DNA from: Phenylobacterium sp.
GTDB taxonomy: Bacteria > Pseudomonadota > Alphaproteobacteria > Caulobacterales > Caulobacteraceae
Direction: 5' to 3'
DNA: 10,067 nucleotides
Assembly (NCBI GenBank): GCA_019264505.1
Contig: JAHUZY010000381.1
Span: 1-10,067, forward strand
This document shows positions 1 through 5,717 of the stretch, in pieces. How positions within the stretch are numbered: position 1 is the first letter of the stretch; each line of letters starts with the position of its first letter. Under the pieces are notes generated by a model that was not told the origin of the DNA, ran no database searches, and saw nothing but the letters and a program-made list of their open reading frames with translations. The position numbers and the translations under genes are program-made.

Positions 1-240
1 CCCGAGGGCTGGCCCGACGAGGCGGCCGCCTGGGCGACGCCGGACGGAATCATCAAGCGGCTGGTCTGGACGCAGGACTACGCCCCCCGCGCCATCGGCG
101 CCGCCGATCCCTCGAAGATCGCCGTAGAGGCCCTGGGCGCCCGGCTTTCGCCAGCGACCGCCACGGCGGTGGCCCGCGCGGAATCCCGCGGCGAAGGCCT
201 CGCCCTCCTGCTCATGAGCCCGGAGTTTCAGCGCCGATGA
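1..240 (+). CDS. DUF1800 family protein, C-terminal fragment
   Basis: The 3' end of a gene whose start lies before the window; the 79 visible codons are read in frame from base 1 to the TGA at 238-240. The peptide begins PEGWPDEAAAWATPDGIIKR and ends LLLMSPEFQRR. The GWP...W.TP..I.KR stretch followed by a short final helix and 'LLMSPEFQ.R' is how DUF1800 (PF08811) proteins usually end. The family is of unknown biochemical function, is usually about 450-600 residues long, often exported, and is very frequently encoded directly before a DUF1501 gene, as here. The TGA overlaps the ATG of the next gene (ATGA, 237-240), so the two are almost certainly one operon with coupled translation. The call rests on the C-terminal motif plus the neighbour; the catalytic or binding part, if any, is not in view. 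Confidence 0.85.
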   Translation, partial: PEGWPDEAAAWATPDGIIKRLVWTQDYAPRAIGAADPSKIAVEALGARLSPATATAVARAESRGEGLALLLMSPEFQRR

Positions 241-1481
241 CCTCCTCCGCCCCGGTCTTTGCTCCCCCGCCCCTGTCTCGGCGCCGCCTGTTGGCCGCTG
301 GCGCTGGTCTTGGCCTTGGTCTTCAGATGTGGGGCGCCCGCGCCCTGGCCGCCCCACAGCGTCGGAAGTTCGTGCTGGTGATCCTGCGCGGGGCGGCCGA
401 CGGCCTGTCGATCACCCCTCCGGTGGGGGACCGCGCCTACGCGCCCTTGCGCCGTGAACTCGCCATCACCGAGGCGGCCCTGCCCCTGGACGGCGACTTC
501 GGCCTGCATCCGGAGCTGAAGACCGTTCACCGCCTGATCGGCGCGGGCCAGGGGCGGTTCGCCCCGGCCGTCGCCATGCCCGCAGCTGGCCGGTCGCATT
601 TCGAGGCGCAGGACCGCCTGGAGGCCGCGGCCGGAAGCGATGTGAGCTCCGGCTGGCTGAACCGCGCCATGGCCAGTCTGGGGCGTGGCGCGCCGGTAGA
701 GGGTCTCTCCGTTGGGCCCGTGGCGCCCCTGGTGCTGCGCGGCCAGGTGGCGACCTCCTCCTGGTCCCCCGGGCGGGCCGTGGAGACGGCGGCGCGGCTG
801 CCCATGTTGGTCCAGGACCTCTATGCCGATGATCCACTGCTCGGACCCGCCCTGGCCCGGGGGCTGAAGACCGAGGTCCTGGCCCAGGCCAATCTCGCCA
901 GGCTGGCGGTGGACACCGCCGATACGCCCGAAGCGCCGAACGCCGCCCGGCTGAGCCGCACCCTGCAGGGCGACAGCCGGGAGGCCGCCACCCGCCTGGG
1001 CGACGCCGTGGCCGGCTTCATGCGAGAGGAAACCGGCGCCGACGTGGTCGCCATCTCCCTGGACGGCTTCGACACTCACGCCAACCAGGCCGGCGCCCTC
1101 TCGCGCCGGCTGGCCTATCTCGACGCCCTGATCGGAGGCCTGCAAGGCGGGCTCGGCCAGGGCTGGGGCGAGACCGTGGTGCTGGTGGTGACGGAATTTG
1201 GCCGGACCGCGAGGGTGAACGGGACGCTCGGCACCGACCATGGGACGGCGTCCACCGCGCTCTTGCTGGGCGGCGGGCTGAAGCCCGGCGGCATCATCGG
1301 CGACTGGCCGACCCTGAAGGAAGCCCGCCTGTTCGAGAACCGCGATCTCGCTCCCACCGCCGACCTGCGCAGCCTGTTCAAGGGCGTGCTGGCCGAACAC
1401 ATGGGCGTCGATCGCCGGGCGCTGGACACCACGATCTTCCCCGACAGCGCGAAGGCGCCGCCAATCCTCGGCCTCGTCTAG
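237..1481 (+). CDS. DUF1501 family protein, Tat-exported
   Basis: A 414-residue protein of the DUF1501 family (PF07394), which belongs structurally to the alkaline phosphatase/sulfatase-like fold; no substrate is established. The N-terminus carries a twin-arginine signal: SRRRLLAAG (residues 14-22), a glycine/leucine-rich core and a likely ALA-AP cleavage site near residue 39, so a folded, probably metal-bearing protein is exported to the periplasm. Family motifs are RGAADGL (51-57), SHFEAQD (120-126), DGFDTHANQ (276-284) and TEFGRT...GTDHG (319-336). By analogy with the superfamily, D276, H281, D334 and H335 are candidate metal ligands. Length is normal. The ATG overlaps the upstream DUF1800 stop; a GGAG at 222-225 lies 11 bases before it, so reading is probably mainly by coupling. 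The stop TAG (1479-1481) shares CTAG with the stop of the convergent pseudouridine synthase gene. Such DUF1800/DUF1501 pairs are common in proteobacteria and planctomycetes, with role unknown. Confidence 0.93.
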   Translation: MTSSAPVFAPPPLSRRRLLAAGAGLGLGLQMWGARALAAPQRRKFVLVILRGAADGLSITPPVGDRAYAPLRRELAITEAALPLDGDFGLHPELKTVHRLIGAGQGRFAPAVAMPAAGRSHFEAQDRLEAAAGSDVSSGWLNRAMASLGRGAPVEGLSVGPVAPLVLRGQVATSSWSPGRAVETAARLPMLVQDLYADDPLLGPALARGLKTEVLAQANLARLAVDTADTPEAPNAARLSRTLQGDSREAATRLGDAVAGFMREETGADVVAISLDGFDTHANQAGALSRRLAYLDALIGGLQGGLGQGWGETVVLVVTEFGRTARVNGTLGTDHGTASTALLLGGGLKPGGIIGDWPTLKEARLFENRDLAPTADLRSLFKGVLAEHMGVDRRALDTTIFPDSAKAPPILGLV

Positions 1482-2467
1482 CGCCGCTTGCGGCCGAAGG
1501 GCTCGGGATCGGCCTCGTGCTCGTCGAAGCCGAAGCGGGCGAAGCCGGCCTTCATTTCCGGGCTGAGGGGCGCCTCGAGGATCAGCATCCCGCTGGAGGG
1601 GTGCGGCAGGGTCAGCCGCCGGGCGTGCAGCTGAAGTTTGAGCTGTCCCGACAGCTGGGCCGAGGCCTCGTCGCCATACTTGGGATCCCCAAGGATCGGG
1701 TGGCCCATGGCCTTCATATGGGCGCGCAGCTGGTGGGTGCGGCCGGTGTGGGGGCGCAGGGCCATCCAGGCGGCCCGGGGGCCCGCCCGGCTGATGGTGA
1801 CGAACTCCGTTTCGGCGGGATCGGCTTCCTTGTCGCCCTTCTCGGCCGGCACGATCATCTCACGGTCGCCGACGCCGCGCTTGATCAGGGGCAGGTCCAG
1901 CACACCTTCAGTGGGACGCGGATTGCCCATGACCAGGGCCCAGTAGGTCTTCTGCGCCTTACGCCTTGCAAAGGCGCCGGCGAGCTTGGCCGCCGCCGAC
2001 GGGGTCTTGCCCAGCACCAGGACGCCGGAGGTGTCACGGTCCAGGCGATGGACGAGCCTCGGCCGCGACAGCCCTTCGCCCCAGGCGCCCAGCAGGCGGT
2101 CCACATGGCTGTTGGTCTTGGTGCCCCCCTGAACGGCCAGGCCCGAAGGCTTGTTGAGGACCAGCACCTCCTCGTCCTCATAGATGACGAGGCCCTTCAC
2201 TAAGGCCACGTCCCGAGGATGCAGCTCGACGGCCTTGCGGCTGTCGCCCTTGGCCGGCGCGTCCGGCAGGGGCGGCACGCGGACGGTTTCACCGCCTTCC
2301 AGCCGGGTGTCGGGCTTGGCGCGGGCGCCGTCGATCCGCACCTGGCCCGAGCGGATCAGCTTGTGCAGCTGGCCCTGGGTCAGGTGGGGCCAGCGCCGGC
2401 GGAACCAGCGGTCCAGGCGCACCCCGCCCTCGGCGGGATCGACCACCATGTTGCGGACCTCACGCAT
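1478..2467 (-). CDS. rluC: RluC/RluD-type 23S rRNA pseudouridine synthase (S4 domain)
   Basis: A 329-residue RluA-family enzyme that converts specific uridines of 23S rRNA to pseudouridine in the cytoplasm. An S4 RNA-binding domain spans about residues 16-70 (GVRLDRWF..., LIRSGQVRIDG). The catalytic domain follows with NKPSG (105-109), the motif HRLDRDTSG (140-148) whose D143 should be the catalytic aspartate, and GRTHQLRAH (242-250). The C-terminus is short and basic (GRKRR). Size and domain order fit RluC (about 320 residues). RluC versus RluD cannot be separated with certainty from motifs; RluC is preferred because of its position next to crcB, a linkage I recall from other alphaproteobacteria. 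The ATG overlaps the crcB stop by one base (TGATG), indicating coupled translation. Met7 is an alternative start with GAGG eight bases upstream. The tail-to-tail stop overlap with the DUF1501 gene leaves no room for a terminator between them. Confidence 0.92.
   Translation of the reverse strand: MREVRNMVVDPAEGGVRLDRWFRRRWPHLTQGQLHKLIRSGQVRIDGARAKPDTRLEGGETVRVPPLPDAPAKGDSRKAVELHPRDVALVKGLVIYEDEEVLVLNKPSGLAVQGGTKTNSHVDRLLGAWGEGLSRPRLVHRLDRDTSGVLVLGKTPSAAAKLAGAFARRKAQKTYWALVMGNPRPTEGVLDLPLIKRGVGDREMIVPAEKGDKEADPAETEFVTISRAGPRAAWMALRPHTGRTHQLRAHMKAMGHPILGDPKYGDEASAQLSGQLKLQLHARRLTLPHPSSGMLILEAPLSPEMKAGFARFGFDEHEADPEPFGRKRR
2021..2067 (-). repeat. Paralogous active-site segment, copy in rluC
   Basis: This 47-base stretch encodes the RPRL(V)HRLDRDTSGV active site of the S4-containing synthase. 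By direct alignment it matches 3947-3993, the same motif in the S4-less paralogue, at 41 of 47 positions without gaps. It is a direct repeat caused by homologous genes, not a mobile element. Confidence 0.6.
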
Positions 2468-2847
2468 CAGGCGAACCTGCGCATGAACAACAGGCCTGCG
2501 AACAGGGCGGCGATTGAAAGGACCACCGAGACCAGCACATAGGCCAGGGCCTCGCCATAGGCGCGGCGCTCGATCATCAGGACGGTCTCCAGGGAAAAGG
2601 CGGAAAAGGTGGTGAAGCCCCCCAGCAGGCCGACGCCCAGCAGCAGGCGCAGGCGTTCCTGCTCGCCGCCGCCGCGCAGGGCCAGCCAGCCCACCAGCAG
2701 GCCCATCAGCATGCCGCCGGAGACGTTGGCGATGAAGGTTCCGGCCGGCCAGGACATGCCAAGCCGGTTTAGGCTGACCACGCCCAGCAGGTAGCGCGCC
2801 ACCGCGCCGACCCCGCCGCCGATGGCGACCAGAAAGAGCTTTTCCAT
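2467..2847 (-). CDS. crcB: Fluoride channel/exporter CrcB (Fluc)
   Basis: A 126-residue inner-membrane protein of the CrcB/Fluc family, dual-topology dimeric channels that let fluoride leave the cytoplasm. Four hydrophobic segments are visible (about 4-24, 36-57, 66-90, 98-122). Family signatures are all present: GGVGAVARY (11-19), GTFIANVSGG (36-45) with conserved Asn41, and GGFTTFSAFSLE (76-87). The last contains the Gly77/Thr80 region that binds the central sodium ion in studied homologues and the phenylalanines (F81, F84) that line the fluoride path. The length is typical of a single-gene, homodimeric Fluc. A good ribosome binding site, AAGGGG (2850-2855), precedes the ATG. It is followed with one-base overlap by rluC and preceded by the lipoprotein gene across a 57-base gap. 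I looked in that gap for a fluoride riboswitch, which controls many crcB genes, and saw none, so expression is probably constitutive with the run. Confidence 0.96.
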   Translation of the reverse strand: MEKLFLVAIGGGVGAVARYLLGVVSLNRLGMSWPAGTFIANVSGGMLMGLLVGWLALRGGGEQERLRLLLGVGLLGGFTTFSAFSLETVLMIERRAYGEALAYVLVSVVLSIAALFAGLLFMRRFA

Positions 2848-2849
2848 GG

Positions 2850-2855
2850 CCCCTT
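2850..2855 (-). promoter_or_regulatory. Ribosome binding site of crcB
   Basis: AAGGGG on the minus strand; its AAGG core lies four bases before the crcB ATG (2845-2847). It is one of the clearest Shine-Dalgarno sequences in the window and fixes the crcB start, although the gene is internal to a run. Confidence 0.6.
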
Positions 2856-2880
2856 ATGCAAGCGGAGCCTCGATCCCGCC

Positions 2881-2898
2881 AAGCGCCGATTGGCGCTT
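2881..2898 (-). repeat. Intercistronic inverted repeat between lipoprotein gene and crcB
   Basis: A perfect 7-base inverted repeat, AAGCGCC and GGCGCTT, around a four-base loop (AATC when read on the minus strand). It begins six bases after the stop codon of the lipoprotein gene. It would fold as a compact G+C-rich hairpin in the transcript, but it is followed by GGCGGG rather than a run of U, so it is not a standard intrinsic terminator. It may protect the 3' end of an upstream message or mark a processing site; this is inference. Confidence 0.5.
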
Positions 2899-2904
2899 AG
2901 AGGG

Positions 2905-3390
2905 TCAGACGCGGGGTCGCAGGGTCTCCTGTACGCCGCGGGCCTCATAGGCGTTGGGGTCCGGCGGCCGCTGGCCGCGGCCCATGACCACTTCCAGGCT
3001 CTGGATCGCCGAAGGCCCGCCCCCCAGCGACATGCTGGTGCCGACCCCGACCCCGATGGCCGTCCGGCCGCCATAGGAGCCCCCCCCGGTGCCCAGGGAC
3101 AGGCGTGGTCCGCCGCCGGGCCGCCCGGATGTGGCGCGATCGGTGATCTGGAACCAGTCATAGCCTTGGGCGAGGGTGAGCTCGGCGGCGCGCAGCAGCG
3201 CATAGTCGGCCACCTGTTGCGGGGGCGCGCCGGGTCCGCCCTGATAGGTGACGCGGAAGCGTCCGGGTTCGATCTGATACTCCGAATAGCCCGCCCCCCG
3301 GGGACCATAGGCGGGGCCATAGGGTGAGGCGGCCATGGCGCACCCGCCGAGGACCGCGCAGACAGACAGACAGGCGAAAAGGCGCTTCAT
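2905..3390 (-). CDS. Small glycine-rich lipoprotein (resembles CC0125/CC1285 family)
   Basis: A 161-residue predicted lipoprotein. The start chosen is the ATG at 3388-3390 because it is followed at once by a lipoprotein signal: MKRLFACLSV, then hydrophobic residues and lipobox LGGC with Cys17 as the lipidation site. The frame is open for 23 more codons upstream, but those would bury the signal. After the signal come a Pro/Gly/Tyr stretch (22-35), a conserved-looking block (GYSEYQIEPGRFRVTYQGG, 34-52), an alanine-rich helix (ADYALLRAAELTLAQGYDWF, 61-80), a glycine/serine-rich region (89-126) and a short end rich in Pro and Arg. The order 'GYSEY.IEPGR.RVT..GG', helix, 'GYDWF..TDR', Gly-rich is what I recall from the Caulobacter CC0125/CC1285 lipoprotein family; function unknown. 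No good Shine-Dalgarno is visible. It lies 43 bases after the rluA-like gene and 57 before crcB, flanked by hairpins. Confidence 0.85.
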   Translation of the reverse strand: MKRLFACLSVCAVLGGCAMAASPYGPAYGPRGAGYSEYQIEPGRFRVTYQGGPGAPPQQVADYALLRAAELTLAQGYDWFQITDRATSGRPGGGPRLSLGTGGGSYGGRTAIGVGVGTSMSLGGGPSAIQSLEVVMGRGQRPPDPNAYEARGVQETLRPRV

Positions 3391-3416
3391 GCGGCCATAA
3401 CGTGCCGCGACGGACC

Positions 3417-3432
3417 GCTGTTCCGCAACAGC
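3417..3432 (-). repeat. Intercistronic inverted repeat between rluA-like gene and lipoprotein gene
   Basis: A perfect 6-base inverted repeat, GCTGTT and AACAGC, around a four-base loop (GCGG on the minus strand), starting one base after the stop codon of the pseudouridine synthase gene. No U-run follows. A hairpin directly behind a stop could attenuate read-through, stabilise the message, or be a palindromic protein site upstream of the lipoprotein gene; the sequence alone does not decide. Confidence 0.45.
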
Positions 3433-3433
3433 T

Positions 3434-4207
3434 TCAATAGGTCGGCGTCGCAAGGCCAAGGCCTGCGCAAAAGGCGCTCATGTCGGACGGCGGCGGGGCG
3501 GTGATGCGCAGGCGTTCGCCGCCGGCCAGGGGGACGTCCAGGGCCACGGCGTGCAGCATCAGCCGTGAACAGGTCCGCCCGCCAAGGCTCAGCGCGCCGC
3601 CATAGCGGACATCGCCGGCGATCGGCCGGCCGATGGAGGCCATATGGACCCGCAGCTGGTGCATCCGCCCGGTCTTCGGGGAAAGCTCCACCAGGGCGGC
3701 CGTCGCGGTAGCGCTCAGGGTCCGGTAGCGGCTCTGGGCGGTTTCGGCGCCGTCGGCGTCGGCGGGGCAGATACGCATATAGGCTTCGCGCCCGATCTCT
3801 TCACGACGCATGGGCTTGTCGATCAGGCCTTCCCGGGGCTCGGGCGCGCCGGGCGCCACCACGGCCAGATAGGTCTTGCCGAACCGCCGGGCCATCATCG
3901 CCTTGCCCAGCGCCGAGGCGGCGGGCTTGGTCTTGGCCGTCAGGATGACGCCGGAGGTGTCCCGGTCCAGGCGGTGGATCAGCCGTGGCCGCGCCTTGCC
4001 CGGCTTGGCGAAGGCGAACAGCAGTTCGTCCAGGGTGTGGACCTGGCCGCGCCCCCCCTGGCTCGACAGACCCGAGGGCTTGTTGAGGGCCAGCAGGTCG
4101 GCGTCCTCATAGATCACCATGGAACGGACCCAGGCGATCTCTTCAGTGGACAGCTGAATCTCTCGTGCAGGCGCCTTTTCAGCGCGCGCCGTCGGGGCGC
4201 GGCTCAT
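3434..4207 (-). CDS. RluA-family pseudouridine synthase without S4 domain
   Basis: A 257-residue RNA pseudouridine synthase of the RluA family. Unlike the paralogue 1 kb downstream, it has no S4 domain: after about 30 polar N-terminal residues the catalytic domain begins directly (VIYEDADLLALNKPSGLSSQ, 31-50). The active-site motif HRLDRDTSG spans 78-86, with D81 the expected catalytic aspartate. The third motif reads GRMHQLRVH (180-188), with Met where Thr is most common, and GDVRYGG (198-204) and LHA (218-220) follow. E. coli RluA (about 219 residues; 23S rRNA and some tRNAs) and TruC (tRNA Ile/Asp position 65) share this S4-less layout, so the RNA target cannot be named. Its ATG overlaps the rarA stop by four bases (ATGA), so translation is likely coupled. 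Its active-site DNA is 41/47 identical to that of the S4-containing neighbour. Confidence 0.9.
   Translation of the reverse strand: MSRAPTARAEKAPAREIQLSTEEIAWVRSMVIYEDADLLALNKPSGLSSQGGRGQVHTLDELLFAFAKPGKARPRLIHRLDRDTSGVILTAKTKPAASALGKAMMARRFGKTYLAVVAPGAPEPREGLIDKPMRREEIGREAYMRICPADADGAETAQSRYRTLSATATAALVELSPKTGRMHQLRVHMASIGRPIAGDVRYGGALSLGGRTCSRLMLHAVALDVPLAGGERLRITAPPPSDMSAFCAGLGLATPTY
3947..3993 (-). repeat. Paralogous active-site segment, copy in rluA-like gene
   Basis: The partner of the segment at 2021-2067, in the same orientation, 41 of 47 bases identical. The identity is highest over the codons of the catalytic motif, which fits selection plus shared codon preference; gene conversion is a less likely alternative. 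Confidence 0.6.
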
Positions 4208-5511
4208 CCTTGCGATTTCCGGGCGCGCAGCTCAGCCCAGCGGTCCAGGCGGGCCTTGATCGGCCCCTCGGCGCCCTCCCCCTTCGGGCGGTAGAAGACC
4301 GGGCGCTCCATCTCGTCGGGGAAGTAGTTCTGGCCGGAGAAGCCTTCCTCGGTGTCGTGGTCGTAGGCGTAGCCCTTGCCATAGCCCAGGTCGCGCATCA
4401 GTCGGGTCGGCGCATTGCGGATATGGGCCGGCGGCATGAGGGAGCCGGTGTCCTTGGCCGCCTTTTGGGCTGCCTTGAACGCCACATAGACGGCGTTGGA
4501 CTTGGGCGCGGTGGCCAGATGCACCACGAGCTGGGCCAGCGCGATCTCACCCTCGGGGCTGCCCAGGAAGTCGTAGGTGTCCTTGGCCGCATTGGCGAGG
4601 ACGAGCGCCATGGGGTCGGCCGCGCCGATGTCCTCGGCCGCGGTGCGGATCAGGCGCCTGGCCAGATAGAGCGGGTCCTCCCCGCCCCCCAGCATGCGGG
4701 CCAGCCAATAGAGGGCGGCGTCCGGGTCCGAGCCGCGGATCGACTTATGCAGGGCGGAGATGAGGTTGTAGTGCTCCTCCCGGTCCTTGTCGTAGGCCGG
4801 GCTGCGCTTCTGCAGGATGGCGCCCAGCTCCTTGGTGGACAGAGCCTTGGCCGTGCCGATGTTGAACAGGGTCTCAGCCAGCGTCAGCAGGTAGCGGCCG
4901 TCCCCGTCGGCCAGGGCCACCAGGGCCTGACGGGCCTCGGGCTCCAGCGGCAGGGCGCGGCCCTCGAAGGCCTCGGCCTTAGCCAACAGAGTGGTGAGCG
5001 CCTCGTCATCCAGGCGCTTGAGCACGAAGACCTGGCAGCGCGACAGAAGCGCTCCGTTCAATTCGAAGGACGGGTTTTCGGTGGTGGCGCCCACCAGGGT
5101 GACGATCCCCTCCTCCACGAACGGCAGGAAGCCGTCCTGCTGGGCGCGGTTGAAGCGGTGGATCTCATCGACGAACAACAGGGTCGATTGGCCAGCCAGT
5201 CGCCGCGCCCGGGCCTGCTCGAAGGCCTTCTTCAGGTCGGCCACGCCGGTGAAGACCGCCGAAAGCTGCTGGAACTCATAGCCCGCCGCCTTGGCCAGCA
5301 GCCGCGCGATCGTCGTCTTGCCAGTGCCCGGCGGCCCCCACAGGATCATGGAGGCCAGACGGTGGGCCTGGGCCATGCGGCCGATGGGGCCGTCCCCCCC
5401 CAGCAGATGGTCCTGTCCCACCACTTCGCCAAGGGTCTGCGGACGCAGGCGATCAGCCAGCGGCGAGGGCGCGTGCGGGGTCAGCCCAGCGGCTTCGAAG
5501 AGATCGGCCAT
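4204..5511 (-). CDS. rarA: Replication-associated recombination protein A (RarA/MgsA)
   Basis: A 435-residue cytoplasmic AAA+ ATPase related to clamp-loader subunits and RuvB, acting at stalled or gapped replication forks with SSB. Motifs in order: Walker A GPPGTGKT (59-66), Walker B LLFVDEIHRF (111-120; D115, E116), the family-typical NRAQQDGFLPFVE (121-133), sensor 1 GATTENPSF (141-149), a candidate arginine finger R158 in LLSRC, and sensor 2 around R206 in GDGRYLL. The C-terminal MgsA tetramerisation region has the conserved YDKDREEHYNLISALHKSIR (240-259) and RRLIRTAAEDIG (285-296). Length matches E. coli RarA (447). The ATG at 5509-5511 was chosen because MADLFEAAG is the usual family N-terminus; the frame stays open to a GTG at 5551-5553 that would add 14 unlikely residues. 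No Shine-Dalgarno is seen. The stop overlaps the rluA-like start. Sensor 2 with Tyr after Arg differs from the commoner GDARRAL. Confidence 0.96.
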   Translation of the reverse strand: MADLFEAAGLTPHAPSPLADRLRPQTLGEVVGQDHLLGGDGPIGRMAQAHRLASMILWGPPGTGKTTIARLLAKAAGYEFQQLSAVFTGVADLKKAFEQARARRLAGQSTLLFVDEIHRFNRAQQDGFLPFVEEGIVTLVGATTENPSFELNGALLSRCQVFVLKRLDDEALTTLLAKAEAFEGRALPLEPEARQALVALADGDGRYLLTLAETLFNIGTAKALSTKELGAILQKRSPAYDKDREEHYNLISALHKSIRGSDPDAALYWLARMLGGGEDPLYLARRLIRTAAEDIGAADPMALVLANAAKDTYDFLGSPEGEIALAQLVVHLATAPKSNAVYVAFKAAQKAAKDTGSLMPPAHIRNAPTRLMRDLGYGKGYAYDHDTEEGFSGQNYFPDEMERPVFYRPKGEGAEGPIKARLDRWAELRARKSQG

Positions 5512-5519
5512 CGGCGACT

Positions 5520-5549
5520 CATAGCAAATGCAAGGCGTGCTCGCCGCAA
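5520..5549 (-). promoter_or_regulatory. rarA: Possible promoter of rarA run
   Basis: On the minus strand TTGCGG (5544-5549) and GCTATG (5520-5525) are separated by 18 bases; the latter resembles the GCTANAWC -10 consensus of Caulobacter housekeeping promoters. The -10-like element ends only eight bases before the rarA ATG, so a transcript from it would have almost no leader, in line with the missing Shine-Dalgarno. The -35 match and spacing are poor, so this is tentative. Confidence 0.25.
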
Positions 5550-5631
5550 CCACTTGGGGGCAGGCTCAACAGGCCGATGAGCCGAGCCGAGTCCGCTTTC
5601 GGGCCGGGCACGTCATCAAGCGAGCCGGCGT

Positions 5632-5653
5632 CTGACGGCCGTACCACGCTAGG
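5632..5653 (+). promoter_or_regulatory. Possible promoter of the orphan gene
   Basis: CTGACGG (5632-5638), one base off the Caulobacter -35 consensus TTGACGS, and GCTAGG (5648-5653), resembling GCTANAWC, are nine bases apart. The usual spacing is 10-14, so the match is imperfect. It would give a leader of roughly 55-60 bases before the ATG at 5718. Confidence 0.22.
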
Positions 5654-5717
5654 TTTCTGACACCACCTCCGACAATGCGAACTGGACTGCAGCGCTTAAC
5701 TAAGGTCGTCTCCGCTG

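Larger units (their letters stand above)
5512..5717. other. Intergenic region between divergent rarA and the orphan gene
   Basis: A 206-base gap from which rarA is read to the left and the unrecognised membrane protein gene to the right. It is the main place for promoters of both. I see one promoter-like pair for each direction, a short GAGCC tandem (5579-5591), and no tRNA, repeat family, attachment site or coding frame. Confidence 0.6.

Noticed and set aside
2848..2904. Fluoride riboswitch upstream of crcB
   Set aside because: The 57-base gap has only a 7-base hairpin and a ribosome site; the conserved pseudoknot sequences of the fluoride aptamer are not present.
3391..3459. Upstream start for the lipoprotein gene (23 more codons)
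   Set aside because: It would overlap the pseudouridine synthase gene and place the lipoprotein signal inside the protein; the ATG at 3388-3390 gives a perfect signal and lipobox.
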